From the NCBI RefSeq assembly GCF_031851795.1, contig NZ_CP134696.1:1054001-1118000 (forward strand): a DNA stretch of 64,000 bases. The letters are read 5' to 3'. A program made the translations under genes and the position numbers. This document shows, piece after piece, positions 15,534-24,615 of the stretch. The notes under the pieces were generated by a model that did no database searches, was not told the DNA's origin, and saw only the letters and a list, made by a program, of their open reading frames with translations. The stretch is from Pontibacter sp. G13. GTDB taxonomy: Bacteria; Bacteroidota; Bacteroidia; J057. Within the stretch, counting starts at the first letter, position 1, and each line of letters begins with the position of its first letter.

Positions 15534-16124
15534 TTATCCTTCTTTGGAGGCTATCCGCTTGCGAATGCGGCTCAAGGACTCTGGTTTGACGCCGATATAG
15601 CTGGCCAAGTGATATTGGGGGACGCGCTGAATGAGGCCGGGACGCTGTTGCAAAACCTTCAGGTAGCGCTCCTCGGGCGTGTCGGTGTAGTAGGAAGTCA
15701 GGGCTGCTTTTTGCTCCGAAAAGGCGGCTTCCATGATGGTGCGCGAAATCGTCTCGAACCTCGGGAACTGCTGGAAGAGTTGCTGCGCTTGTTGTTCATC
15801 GCCCACCACTACCGTCGTCTTTTCGACGCACACCCAATTGTGGGTGGCGGCCTGATCCGTCCCAAAGCTATTCAACGATATCGCCCATTGCCCCTCGGTG
15901 AAGAAATGGGTGGTCTGCTCCTCGATATCCTTGACGGTATACTCCCGGACACACCCTTCGAGGATGAAAAAGGTACTGCCCGACACCTGTCCTTGCCTGA
16001 GCAGATACTCGCCTTTCTGGAAGGTTTTGGTCTGCATGCTTTGGGCAATTCCCTCGGCTTCTTCCACCGTGAGCGGGGAAATCTGGGAGAAATATCGGAT
16101 GAAGGTCTCTTGATGCGGGGTCAT
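15534..16124 (-). CDS. Crp/Fnr-family transcription regulator
   Basis: The 196-residue product has an N-terminal cyclic-nucleotide-binding-type beta barrel (about 20-115; KGEYLLRQGQVSGSTFFILEGCVREY) and a C-terminal helix-turn-helix (about 150-192; YHLASYIGVKPESLSRIRKRI). No Fnr-type cluster cysteines are seen, only Cys in EGCVREY and WVCVEK. Bacteroidota have many such proteins that sense unknown ligands. It is convergent with the FGE operon and has no close partner on its strand, so its target genes cannot be deduced. Length fits the family. Confidence 0.88.
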   Translation of the reverse strand: MTPHQETFIRYFSQISPLTVEEAEGIAQSMQTKTFQKGEYLLRQGQVSGSTFFILEGCVREYTVKDIEEQTTHFFTEGQWAISLNSFGTDQAATHNWVCVEKTTVVVGDEQQAQQLFQQFPRFETISRTIMEAAFSEQKAALTSYYTDTPEERYLKVLQQRPGLIQRVPQYHLASYIGVKPESLSRIRKRIASKEG

Positions 16125-16703
16125 GGGCGTGGTGAGATTGGGGTGTTAACCCTCCTATGGATTCTATGCTTTATCGACACTTAAAGATATCAAAGTCATC
16201 GCACAAAATGCCCGAATAGCCTTTTTTTGCAAATCCCATGGATGATTGGGTATCCTGATAGCTTTGGGATCAGGGTGCTTGGGAAGATTTGCAGCATCAT
16301 CAGGGCGATCCCCGCGTGCTCGGATGGGTGAGTTCCGCTTGGCACAATCAGTCGCGGGGCGGGCTGATCCGGGGGTACGCTGGCGCTCCCGTCCTCCGCT
16401 GAAGGCTCCGGACCTCGCTGGCGCTCGCCCCTCCCATCCCTATCGCCGCCACTAGCCAACCGCACCTGAGCATACCTCCAATCCTTCGTCATCCGGCGAA
16501 ATCTCCTGCTTTTGGCAGGGCTGATCCGACCTTGTGTCTTGACCGTCAAATTGACGGAGTTGCTCAGATTCAGTCAAGAGCCATAAGGGCTTCCAGAATT
16601 AAATCTGAGCATCCAAGTGCCTGGCAACCACCTAAGTATTCGTGCCTACTAAGTTGGCTGATTCAAGGCGAGAGAAGGGGAATTCTCACGCTCGGGCCGG
16701 GGA
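16125..16703. other. Non-coding gap with GC-rich interspersed repeat
   Basis: No gene was accepted. About 16290-16460 is GC-rich and carries recurring modules such as GCTGGCGCTC and TGATCCGGGGGTACGC, related on the opposite strand to modules at 17580-17640. It looks like a genome-wide intergenic repeat. The rest has no visible structure. Confidence 0.4.
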
Positions 16704-17381
16704 CTAGCGGGTAAATCTATAGCCAAGTCCAACCAAGAGGTAACTGGATAGCGTCTTGATGCTTTTGTCATCTATCACTGGGACTGAACTGATATTGAGG
16801 AGTCCGAGATGGTTTCTCAACTCTGTGCTGATCATCAGGTTTGTGCCTATCGGAATTTGCATGCCTATACCAGTCGCCCAACCAAGGTCCAGTCGATTAA
16901 ACTGGTCAGTAAATTGGAAGTTGAATTCTGCTTGACCAGTGACTTTTGTTATTTGCTCATACTTGAGCAGAGCGCCCAAATAAGGACCCGTGTTGAAGAA
17001 GAATTGTACGGATTCCCCAAACGTGAAGCGGCCCATGATTGGCAGGGTCAAATAATCGAGATTTTGGAAGTCCTGAACCTCTCCGATGAGCACTCCAAGT
17101 GGGTCCACAATCTTTCCCTTCTGGGAAAATCCCTTTCTTTCAAAGGAGACACTCGTTCGCAAGGCAAATCGATCCGAGAGGGAAAATTGCCCAAAAACCC
17201 CTACAGTATGTCCGAGGCCGAGCTTTCCAGTTTCGGCCAAATATCGGTTTCCGTACAAGGATCTAATGCCTCCCCCACCTTCCAGACCGATCTGGATTTC
17301 GGAGATTTGGGCGGTCAGCAATGAAGGGATCAGTAAGAAGAGGCCCAAACATAGCTTGTTGAAAAGGTTCATGGTTTTCAT
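16704..17381 (-). CDS. Outer-membrane beta-barrel protein (PorT-like)
   Basis: The 225-residue product has a Sec signal peptide (LCLGLFLLIPSLLTAQ) and the alternating-strand pattern of an eight- to ten-strand barrel: GLEGGGGIRSLYG, VGVFGQFSLSDRFALRTSVSFERKGF, YLTLPIMGRFTFG, FFFNTGPYLGALLKY and the final SYLLVGLGYRFTR. This is the common Bacteroidota outer-membrane beta-barrel (PorT/OMP_b-brl_2) family, whose ligands are usually unknown. The terminal aromatic is followed by Thr-Arg, so it does not end in Phe. It is a single gene, divergent from the TetR operon. Confidence 0.85.
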   Translation of the reverse strand: MKTMNLFNKLCLGLFLLIPSLLTAQISEIQIGLEGGGGIRSLYGNRYLAETGKLGLGHTVGVFGQFSLSDRFALRTSVSFERKGFSQKGKIVDPLGVLIGEVQDFQNLDYLTLPIMGRFTFGESVQFFFNTGPYLGALLKYEQITKVTGQAEFNFQFTDQFNRLDLGWATGIGMQIPIGTNLMISTELRNHLGLLNISSVPVIDDKSIKTLSSYLLVGLGYRFTR

Positions 17382-17785
17382 GGTTCATGATATTGACAAG
17401 GGAAAAATTTCCCGAGGCAAATATATCAATTATCTAAACAAAACCTCCTTCGTCATGCGGCGAGGAAAAAGCGTGAAGCATCCTTACGTGCGGATGGCCT
17501 GCGGCGGCGTAAAGTGCCTGAAGTGGCCGACCTTGGGGAGGAGTCTGGGATCTGGAGGGGGCGACATATCGCCTCCAGATCCCAGACCGAGCGCAGCGAG
17601 CACGCAAGGCACCCCCGGATCAGGTCCGGGGCAAGTGGCCGGCGATCCCCCTCCCAAGCAGCCTTCCTCCTTGCCAAGCACGCCGGGATACGCCCAAATC
17701 TCCTTCCCAAATCTCCTTCCCAAATCTGTGGATAAATTTCTTTAACGACCGTTTAATCAAGATTGGAAATTCGGTATATTTGTTC
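17382..17785. other. Divergent intergenic region with long hairpin
   Basis: TCTGGGATCTGGAGG (17544-17558) is perfectly complementary to CCTCCAGATCCCAGA (17572-17586), with a 13-nt loop that itself contains GGCGA/TCGCC. Downstream are GC-rich repeat modules and a 13-bp tandem duplication, AATCTCCTTCCCA, at about 17696-17724. TATATTTG at 17775-17782 matches the Bacteroidota -7 element but sits too close to the TetR start for certainty. Confidence 0.55.
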
Positions 17786-18349
17786 ATGCCCGTAAAGAAG
17801 ACCTCGAAGGAGACCCTGATTGTCCAAGCGATGAAAGTCTTTCGCCGCCAAGGATATCACAACACCAGTATCCGCGACCTATCCAAGGCCTGCGGCATCC
17901 AGAAAGCCCATTTTTACTATTACTTCCCCGAAGGGAAGACCCAGCTCATGGCCGAGATCCTCGAAGCCGTCAAGACCTTCTTCTCGGACCGGATCGCGGC
18001 TGTCGCCTATGACGAATCCATCGCCCCGGAGGAACGCCTATCCCAGATGGCCACCAAATTGGGCCGGATATTCCTCGGCGAGCAAGGGGGCTGCATCATG
18101 GGCAATACCGCTCTGGAAACCATCCACCTCGCACCCGAACCCGCGTTCATGGAAGTGGTTCGCAACTACTTTGCCGAACTCATCGAGGCCCTCAAATTTG
18201 TCTATGAGACGCAGTTCGATCCCGAGACGAGTCAGGAGTTTGCCGAACGTGCGATCCAGGACATCGAGGGGGGAATCATGCTCATGCAGTTGTACAAGGA
18301 CAAAAAATACCTGCTCAACGCCCTCCAGCGGATGGTGCAGGTCATCTAG
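17786..18349 (+). CDS. TetR/AcrR-family regulator
   Basis: The 187-residue product begins at ATG 17786. A TTG two codons earlier is not needed. The N-terminal helix-turn-helix is TLIVQAMKVFRRQGYHNTSIRDLSKACG, closed by the signature KAHFYYYFPEGK. The C-terminal ligand-binding part (about 75-187), with GGCIMGNTALE, matches the TetR_C group of YcdC/AcrR-like proteins. It heads an operon with a hydrolase (22 bp later), a DUF1569 protein and a Nudix hydrolase, and probably represses it in the absence of an unknown small molecule. Confidence 0.9.
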   Translation: MPVKKTSKETLIVQAMKVFRRQGYHNTSIRDLSKACGIQKAHFYYYFPEGKTQLMAEILEAVKTFFSDRIAAVAYDESIAPEERLSQMATKLGRIFLGEQGGCIMGNTALETIHLAPEPAFMEVVRNYFAELIEALKFVYETQFDPETSQEFAERAIQDIEGGIMLMQLYKDKKYLLNALQRMVQVI

Positions 18350-18370
18350 CACCCTACTCAATCCGCTGAT

Positions 18371-19243
18371 ATGGCCCCGATCAAATCCCATATCCTACAG
18401 ACCTTGGACGGGTATCAATTGACCCTCCACTACCCTGCCCTAGATCACCCCAGGGCGGTTTGCGTCATCGCCAATGCGATGGCGGTCAAGCAGACCTATT
18501 ACCGGAATTTCCAGATGTGGCTGGCGGAACGCAACGTCGCATGTGTCACCTTCGACTATCGCGGCATCGGCGCCTCCCGCCCTGACTCACTCAAGAATTT
18601 TCCGGCCAGGCTGGAGGATTGGGGGCATCAGGATCTTGATGCGGTATTGCGATTTGCGATGTCCACCTATCCCGATGTACAGATTTGCCAGATGGGTCAT
18701 AGCATCGGAGCGCAGTTGGCGGCCTATTGTCCAGCATCCAAGCGGGTGGATCGATTCCTCTTTATCGCGGGGCAGGTGGGCGATATCACGCATTGGCCAC
18801 GGGGCCTGCGTCCGGGATTCAGGTTTGTGATGTCCACGGTATTGCCGCTGGCATGTCGGATTTCGGGCTATTTTCCGGGCAAGCGATTGGGAATCTTTGG
18901 GGATATTCCGAAAGGGGTCGCCTTGGACTGGGCCAAATGGTGTCGCACGAAAGGATATTTTTTGGGGACCAAGGCCGGAGAAGCCCTCGGCAAGCTTCAG
19001 GCGCCCGTCCTGTCTATCAGTTTTTCGGACGATCGGTACGCACCATATTCGGCCGTACAGACCTTGCTGGACGCATTTGGAAGTCCCAGCAAAATCCATC
19101 GGCACATTGATCCGAAAAGTTTGGGCCAAAAAGCTGTGGGACATTTCGGATTTTTCCGATCTTCCCACTCAGAAACCCTTTGGCCGCAGGCACTTGAGTG
19201 GATCTGCCAATCCCAGCAAGATCCGGTCACGGCCCCGAGATAG
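18371..19243 (+). CDS. Alpha/beta hydrolase (serine aminopeptidase/lipase type)
   Basis: This 290-residue cytoplasmic enzyme has the nucleophile elbow GHSIG with Ser111, a likely acid in FSDDRYAP (near 218) and His in VGHFGFF (near 256). FDYRGIGAS near 61-69 forms the usual oxyanion-side loop. The family hydrolyses esters, amides or lactones, and the substrate is not evident. It directly follows the TetR gene and precedes a DUF1569 protein, a layout of small inducible detoxification operons. Length and catalytic order are normal. Confidence 0.85.
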   Translation: MAPIKSHILQTLDGYQLTLHYPALDHPRAVCVIANAMAVKQTYYRNFQMWLAERNVACVTFDYRGIGASRPDSLKNFPARLEDWGHQDLDAVLRFAMSTYPDVQICQMGHSIGAQLAAYCPASKRVDRFLFIAGQVGDITHWPRGLRPGFRFVMSTVLPLACRISGYFPGKRLGIFGDIPKGVALDWAKWCRTKGYFLGTKAGEALGKLQAPVLSISFSDDRYAPYSAVQTLLDAFGSPSKIHRHIDPKSLGQKAVGHFGFFRSSHSETLWPQALEWICQSQQDPVTAPR

Positions 19244-19264
19244 GACCCTATCAGATCATTGCTT

Positions 19265-19774
19265 ATGTCGTACTCGCAGTTTATCCAACAGGAATCCCTT
19301 GCCTTGCTCAACTCGCTGACCGACGACGCCATCCCTCGCTGGGGCCTCATGCAGGCACAGCACATGGTGGAACACCTCGGCATGTTCTTTCGCCTTTCCC
19401 AAAAGCCAATGCCCCTCTCCTCCCGTCCCCCCGAATACCTCGAAAAATCCCGGGCATTCCTCTTCAGCAACCAACCCTTTCCGCTCAACGTAAAAATCCC
19501 CCATCTGATGGAACCCGAGGTTCTTCCCCCTTTCCGGTACACCTCGCTCAATATCGCCAAGAACAAACTCAGAGGGCAGATCGAGGCTTTTTACCGCAAA
19601 TTCGAGGACGAGCCGAATTTCAAGAATTCGCATCCCATCTTTGGCGAATTGGATTTTGAGGGCTGGCAGGTCTTCCACTACAAGCATGTCCGCCATCATC
19701 TCGCCCAATTCGACCTGATCGATGCACCGGAATATGCCCCGCTGATCGAGGCACACACCCAAAAGATTTCATGA
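19265..19774 (+). CDS. DUF1569/DinB-like protein
   Basis: From ATG 19265 the product has 169 residues. QAQHMVEHLGMF (near 31-42) and HYKHVRHHLAQF (near 139-150) place His residues as in the DinB/DUF1569 four-helix metal-binding fold. Activity of this family is not established, though some DinB relatives are metal-dependent thiol transferases. It begins 22 bp after the hydrolase gene and its stop overlaps the Nudix start by 4 bp (ATGA), showing translational coupling. The earlier TTG at 19259 adds two residues and is less likely. Confidence 0.75.
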   Translation: MSYSQFIQQESLALLNSLTDDAIPRWGLMQAQHMVEHLGMFFRLSQKPMPLSSRPPEYLEKSRAFLFSNQPFPLNVKIPHLMEPEVLPPFRYTSLNIAKNKLRGQIEAFYRKFEDEPNFKNSHPIFGELDFEGWQVFHYKHVRHHLAQFDLIDAPEYAPLIEAHTQKIS

Positions 19775-20313
19775 CCAACACCTTCAACTTCTGCCCCAAA
19801 TGCGCCACGCCGCTGACCATTCAGCCGCATGGAGGGCGTGATCGCCAAGCTTGCCCCAACACCGAATGTGGGTGGGTGCATTGGGACAATCCCACGCCTG
19901 TCGTAGCCGCCGTGGTGGAACGAAATGGCAACATCCTCCTCGTGCAGAGCATTGGCTGGCCCAAGGAAGCTTACGCGCTTGTGACAGGATTTCTCGAAGC
20001 TGGGGAAGAGCCCTCAGAAGCCGTTCTCCGAGAAGTCAAGGAGGAGACGGGACTGGATGCCGAGCTAGGCGATTTTCTCGGACTCTGGACCTTCGAGCGC
20101 AACAATCAGCTCCTCATCTGCTACCATGTCATCGCACATGAAGGCGAGGTCGTGCTCGAAACCGCCGAGCTTTCAGACTACAAGGAAGTTCCCATGGAAC
20201 AGGTTCGCCCCTGGCGTGCAGGTACGGGCCATGCACTCAACAAATTTCTCAACAGCCGCGGACATTTCCCCGAATATTTTGATTGGCCGAGGAAGAAAGC
20301 CGAACAAGAGTAG
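19771..20313 (+). CDS. Zinc-ribbon Nudix hydrolase
   Basis: The 180-residue product has a zinc ribbon with Cys8, Cys11, Cys28 and Cys33, then a Nudix domain with the box GFLEAGEEPSEAVLREVKEE (from Gly73). NudC-type NADH pyrophosphatases share this ribbon-Nudix order but are longer. This is the compact form and could act on a dinucleotide or another NDP-X. The box has all metal-binding Glu residues. It is the last gene of the TetR operon, overlapping its upstream neighbour by 4 bp, and a strong terminator follows. Confidence 0.88.
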   Translation: MTNTFNFCPKCATPLTIQPHGGRDRQACPNTECGWVHWDNPTPVVAAVVERNGNILLVQSIGWPKEAYALVTGFLEAGEEPSEAVLREVKEETGLDAELGDFLGLWTFERNNQLLICYHVIAHEGEVVLETAELSDYKEVPMEQVRPWRAGTGHALNKFLNSRGHFPEYFDWPRKKAEQE

Positions 20314-20338
20314 GAATTTCTCTCGCCCAAATATCCCT

Positions 20339-20381
20339 AGGCGATCCCAGTCTGACCATCAGCTGGGATCGCCTTCTTTTT
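20339..20381 (+). terminator. Intrinsic terminator of the TetR-Nudix operon
   Basis: AGGCGATCCCAG (20339-20350) pairs perfectly with CTGGGATCGCCT (20363-20374) and is followed by TTCTTTTT. Confidence 0.9.
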
Positions 20382-20570
20382 GGGCTGCTTGTATTTGATC
20401 TTTCTCCATTGGGTGAAGGGTCAGCGAGAATTCCCAAAATCCATGAGACTATAATTTCCTAGTATTTAACCCAATATCCTACGCCTATACATTTGAGCGA
20501 TCGGACCAATTGTCGCAACTGAAATGTATGTCTATATTCACTCCAAATTCCGCCGTAGACCCCTTACCTC

Positions 20571-22580
20571 ATGAAATTGACATATAGACCGGAAATCGAT
20601 GGACTCAGGGCCATTGCAGTCGTTTCCGTAATTCTCTTCCACGCTGGCTTTGAAACCCTTTCGGGTGGATTTACTGGGGTGGATGTATTTTTCGTTATTA
20701 GTGGTTTTCTGATTACCTCGATCATCCTCAGAGAAATCAGCAAGGATTCCTTTTCACTAATATCCTTTTATGAACGACGTGCCAGGCGGATTATGCCCAT
20801 GCTTTTTTTGATCATGGCCATTACGTTTCCTTTTGTCTGGTTCACGTATCTACCCAATGAAGCCAAGCAGTTCTCAGATAGCATGATGGCTGTCACGACG
20901 TTCTGCTCCAACCTCCTATTTTGGCAAGAAACCGGGTATTGGGACCGAGCCAGTGAACTCAAACCTCTCCTACACACGTGGAGTTTGGCAGTGGAAGAAC
21001 AATACTACCTGTTTTTTCCACTCATCTTGATGTGGCTAAAGAATTGGAACCCCAGAAGGCTCTTCCTTCTTATCTCAATCTTGGCAATCGGTAGCCTCGC
21101 CCTTTCCCAATTGGCCACCACTTTCAATCCAACAGGTAATTTCTTCCTACTTCCTACCCGCTTTTGGGAACTCGCCATAGGCGCATTAATCGGGATGATG
21201 TTTTCTTTTTTTCCAAGCTTAGTGGAACAATTACGCTCGAAACAATCCATCAAGGAATGGATGAGCGTAATCGGGTTGACGATGATCCTTGCGGCAGTAT
21301 TTGCATTTGACCAAGACACGCCTTTTCCAAGCGTATATGGACTTCTTCCCACGATTGGTTGCGGACTCATCATCTTGTTTTGTGACTTGAGTACCTGGAC
21401 GGGAAAGCTCCTGGGTTCCAAAGGATTCGTCCAGATCGGGCTGATCAGTTACTCTGCCTACCTGTGGCACCAGCCCATTTTGGCAATTGCCCAATATAAC
21501 GCCTTTCCGCATCTCACCCTGTGGGTCAAAACAGGATTGTGTCTCCTTGTACTCCCACTTTCCTACCTCTCTTGGAAGTTTGTAGAGACCCCTTTCCGGA
21601 GCAAGCAGGCGTACAGTCGCCAAGCTATTTTTTCCTTGACCTTGATGGGATCACTGGTGGCGATATTCGTGGGAGCATATGGGCATTTCACGGATGGTTT
21701 TGCCAATCGTCCCAATATCGAATCTCTACGGGTAGCCAATTACGAGCCAGACAATCCGAAACTACGCAAAGTAGCTTGGGCAGATCTAGAAGCACTTGCC
21801 CATAATCCATTGTATACAGTGGAAGAAAATCCATTCGACCAGACCTTGTGGTTTGACAGCAGTGATTCTCGGCTAAAGATGCTCGTGGTTGGGAACTCCC
21901 ATGGGAAGGATATGTATAGCATTCTTCAAATGAGTCAAACGGTCTCGGAGGATTTTCAAATAGCTCGATTCGGCGTTCAAATAAGGGCGCTCAAACACAA
22001 GAGTCACCCATTTTTCGAATCGCCCAACTATCAATTGGCAGACGTGGTGTTCATATCCTCCGCATACTCAAAAGCGGATATCACTGCATTTCAAAAATGC
22101 GTGAAACATATCCTCAATGACGGAAAGCAGGTGGTCATTGCTCGGAAGATTTTCAAATATCCGGATACGGGAGTTCAAACTTTGGCAGATCACAAAATCC
22201 GGCAGGCGATCAAAGCTGCGAATGATCCAAAAGCCCTTGACTTTGCCAAAGTGGCCCGTGAAACTGGAGAGGAGTATTATCAGATTTACTCAAATCAAAT
22301 AACTCGTTTTCGGCCATCAGATGCTAAAATCGATTCCATTCATCAAATGCACCCATCTGTCATCGTGGTGGATCGTATGAAATTGCTAGTCGATCCAGAG
22401 GAGAAAATCCTCCATGTTATGAGCGATCGTCTCGACAAATACCTTTCCGATCACAGTCATTTCACCAAAGCTGGATATCAATTTCAGGGACAAAGAATCG
22501 ATGAATTGGATTGGTTATCGGCACTTACTTCGTCATCCGTAAAGGATACTTTGGAATCCGTCATTTCCACCGAACCGTAA
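20571..22580 (+). CDS. OafA/YrhL-type acyltransferase with SGNH domain
   Basis: The 669-residue product has an N-terminal acyltransferase-3 domain with about ten membrane spans. It starts YRPEIDGLRAIAVVSVILFHAGF, which includes the family Arg and catalytic His, followed by GVDVFFVISGFLIT. The C-terminal periplasmic SGNH domain (from about 430) has GNSHG (441-445) and DHSH (627-630), the expected Ser and Asp/His of an O-acyl transfer or esterase site. Such proteins O-acetylate lipopolysaccharide, capsule or other surface glycans. The gene is alone between two terminators and no glycan locus adjoins, so the acceptor is unknown. Confidence 0.92.
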   Translation: MKLTYRPEIDGLRAIAVVSVILFHAGFETLSGGFTGVDVFFVISGFLITSIILREISKDSFSLISFYERRARRIMPMLFLIMAITFPFVWFTYLPNEAKQFSDSMMAVTTFCSNLLFWQETGYWDRASELKPLLHTWSLAVEEQYYLFFPLILMWLKNWNPRRLFLLISILAIGSLALSQLATTFNPTGNFFLLPTRFWELAIGALIGMMFSFFPSLVEQLRSKQSIKEWMSVIGLTMILAAVFAFDQDTPFPSVYGLLPTIGCGLIILFCDLSTWTGKLLGSKGFVQIGLISYSAYLWHQPILAIAQYNAFPHLTLWVKTGLCLLVLPLSYLSWKFVETPFRSKQAYSRQAIFSLTLMGSLVAIFVGAYGHFTDGFANRPNIESLRVANYEPDNPKLRKVAWADLEALAHNPLYTVEENPFDQTLWFDSSDSRLKMLVVGNSHGKDMYSILQMSQTVSEDFQIARFGVQIRALKHKSHPFFESPNYQLADVVFISSAYSKADITAFQKCVKHILNDGKQVVIARKIFKYPDTGVQTLADHKIRQAIKAANDPKALDFAKVARETGEEYYQIYSNQITRFRPSDAKIDSIHQMHPSVIVVDRMKLLVDPEEKILHVMSDRLDKYLSDHSHFTKAGYQFQGQRIDELDWLSALTSSSVKDTLESVISTEP

Positions 22581-22595
22581 TCCCCTTCTACGAAA

Positions 22596-22631
22596 AAACA
22601 GGCGCTCACTCGTAAGAATGGGCGCCTGTTT
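22596..22631. terminator. Bidirectional terminator
   Basis: AAACAGGCGC (22596-22605) pairs with GCGCCTGTTT (22622-22631). It lies between the converging acyltransferase and cytochrome c genes, with A-rich and T-rich flanks. Confidence 0.85.
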
Positions 22632-22649
22632 CAGTTTTACAGCCTGAAT

Positions 22650-24590
22650 CTATTTCAACGAATTGATCCAGCGGGCAATCTGCATGGCTTCGGCCTTCGC
22701 TACATGCGGCATCGGCGCCATCGGGGTAGCGTATTCCGGCCAGTTCTGCGGCTCAGGATTGTAGATCAATTCCACGATCCGCTCAGCACTGTACTTGCGC
22801 TTGGCTATCGCCCGAAAAGATGGCCCGACTACCTGACGATCCTTGTTGTGACATGCCGTACAAGTGTTCTTGTTCAACAAGGGTTCCACCTGCGCGTAGG
22901 TCAGCACCTTGGGCTTGGCATTGCCTCGCACACGGGTAGTGGCTGCTGGTCTTGCCTTACGAGGCTTGGGAGGCGCTACAGCACTCGCCCGAAAGGTGGA
23001 GTAATCGCCCTTGGCCAGCTTGGTCCCTGCCGGAATGTTGTTCAGCGTGTAGTACGCTTTTCCATGCAGAAGATTCCAGCCAGTATCACGCGCCTTCAGG
23101 CCGGAGAGATCCAACTCATGGACATGATATTGGGTGAGATTGTCCACCACCAATCGAACGGACATCCCGTCTTCGGCTACCTTCACCCCTTTGATCTTGA
23201 GGTCTGTGGTGTAAATCGGCGGACTTCCGTATACCGCGTGGTATTTGTAGATGTAGCTTTTGCCGGTGTAGCTATCCAGATCTTTGGCGGAATTGGCATC
23301 AACAGGTTGGGTAAAGAACACCTCAAAGCCATCGGGCGTAGCTTTTACAGTCTTCATCTCGAACGGCATTTTGCCATTCCAGGTGATGTATTCCACGCCG
23401 TGATGGGTCGTCCCTTGAGCGCCCCATCCCCGGCTGGTTTCCGCCACGAACAGCGACCCCTGCGGTCCAAACGTCAGACGCATCGCTCCTGACTGGAAGC
23501 CCTTCCGAAACTCAAAGGCCACCCCTTGGATAGCGCCATTCACTTCCTCGAAATCTACGCGCATGACCTTGGATTGCCCCTGATCACCGATGAGCGCTTG
23601 TCCCTCGAACAAGTCAAATCCACTACCTGCATCAATCTTGATGATCTCCGTATTGGAAACCCCCATGATTCCATGTGGCAACCAAACGGCCGGAAGCTGA
23701 ATCTCCGGGAAGAATTCCTTGGCCTTGTATAGCGTCATGGGATCCTTCTCGTTGGGAATATTCACCGGCTTGATGTATCGGCCATCTTCCAGCACTTGAC
23801 GCTTGTCGATTTTGGCATAAAAGGCCTCCTCGGTCAAGGAAATGGGAGATCCCGTCATCCCAGACCACTTCAGGCCCGCAGGATTCACCGTGAATACGCC
23901 ACGCTCGACATGCCAGATCGCACCGGAACCTACCCAATCGCCTTGATTGTCGGAATAGAACAATTCTCCATCGATCATTCCAAGTCCTGCCGGAGAACGC
24001 ATTCCTGTCGCCCAAGGCTCCATCGTTCCGTCAGGAAATATCTTGATGATCCACCCCCGTAGAGGGACATTGGAACTTCCCCGCCACCATCCGTCACCGC
24101 CAAAGGCCACGTTACAGGAAACGAACATGCCTCCATCTGGGGCAAACTTGGGTCCGAAGGAATACTCGTGGTAGTGCGTCGACAAAGGCCATGAATAAAT
24201 GGTCTCATACTGGTCGCATACTCGGTCGCCATCATGATCGTGCAGTTTGGTCAGTTCCCCTCGTTGGGCACAGAAGAGGGCCCCTTCATGGTAGGTCAAC
24301 CCCAGCGGCTCGTGCAGTCCTGTGGCAAATCGCTTGTAGATCGGAGGCTGTCCCTGAGTCATGAGGGGGTTCTCGATGATCCAGACATCGCCTTTTCGGG
24401 TACAGACGGCAATGGTACCATCTGGCATGTGCGTGATTCCACCTCCTTCAATTTCCACTCCGATGGGAATCGGCAGAGTAAATTTCGGGTAAAAGTCGGA
24501 TTCGGAGGGAGCGGCGATCTGGGCCATTCCCATCTGGGCAAACAGGAAGCATCCCAGCCATGCCCAGCATCTGATATATCTGTTTTTCAT
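22650..24590 (-). CDS. Secreted PQQ-dehydrogenase-like beta-propeller with C-terminal cytochrome c
   Basis: The 646-residue product has a signal peptide (CFLFAQMGMAQ). Residues 30-400 resemble the glucose/sorbosone-dehydrogenase propeller found in many secreted Bacteroidota and Planctomycetes proteins (THMPDGTIAVCTRKGDVWI, GLHEPLGLTYHEGALFCAQRGEL). A linker with a basic, proline-rich part (PPKPRKARPAATTRV) leads to a cytochrome c domain: CTACH near 577 and a distal Met candidate in APMPH. It would pass electrons from a periplasmic substrate oxidation. It lies 25 bp downstream of the DUF1080 gene on the same strand, in one operon, and likely works with it on a sugar derivative. Confidence 0.8.
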   Translation of the reverse strand: MKNRYIRCWAWLGCFLFAQMGMAQIAAPSESDFYPKFTLPIPIGVEIEGGGITHMPDGTIAVCTRKGDVWIIENPLMTQGQPPIYKRFATGLHEPLGLTYHEGALFCAQRGELTKLHDHDGDRVCDQYETIYSWPLSTHYHEYSFGPKFAPDGGMFVSCNVAFGGDGWWRGSSNVPLRGWIIKIFPDGTMEPWATGMRSPAGLGMIDGELFYSDNQGDWVGSGAIWHVERGVFTVNPAGLKWSGMTGSPISLTEEAFYAKIDKRQVLEDGRYIKPVNIPNEKDPMTLYKAKEFFPEIQLPAVWLPHGIMGVSNTEIIKIDAGSGFDLFEGQALIGDQGQSKVMRVDFEEVNGAIQGVAFEFRKGFQSGAMRLTFGPQGSLFVAETSRGWGAQGTTHHGVEYITWNGKMPFEMKTVKATPDGFEVFFTQPVDANSAKDLDSYTGKSYIYKYHAVYGSPPIYTTDLKIKGVKVAEDGMSVRLVVDNLTQYHVHELDLSGLKARDTGWNLLHGKAYYTLNNIPAGTKLAKGDYSTFRASAVAPPKPRKARPAATTRVRGNAKPKVLTYAQVEPLLNKNTCTACHNKDRQVVGPSFRAIAKRKYSAERIVELIYNPEPQNWPEYATPMAPMPHVAKAEAMQIARWINSLK

Positions 24591-24615
24591 TGAAAATTCG
24601 ATTTGAGAGTTCCCG

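Noticed and set aside
16196-16549. 117-codon open frame on the minus strand
   Set aside because: It lies in the GC-rich intergenic repeat, has a low-complexity Arg/Gly/Pro composition and no domain.
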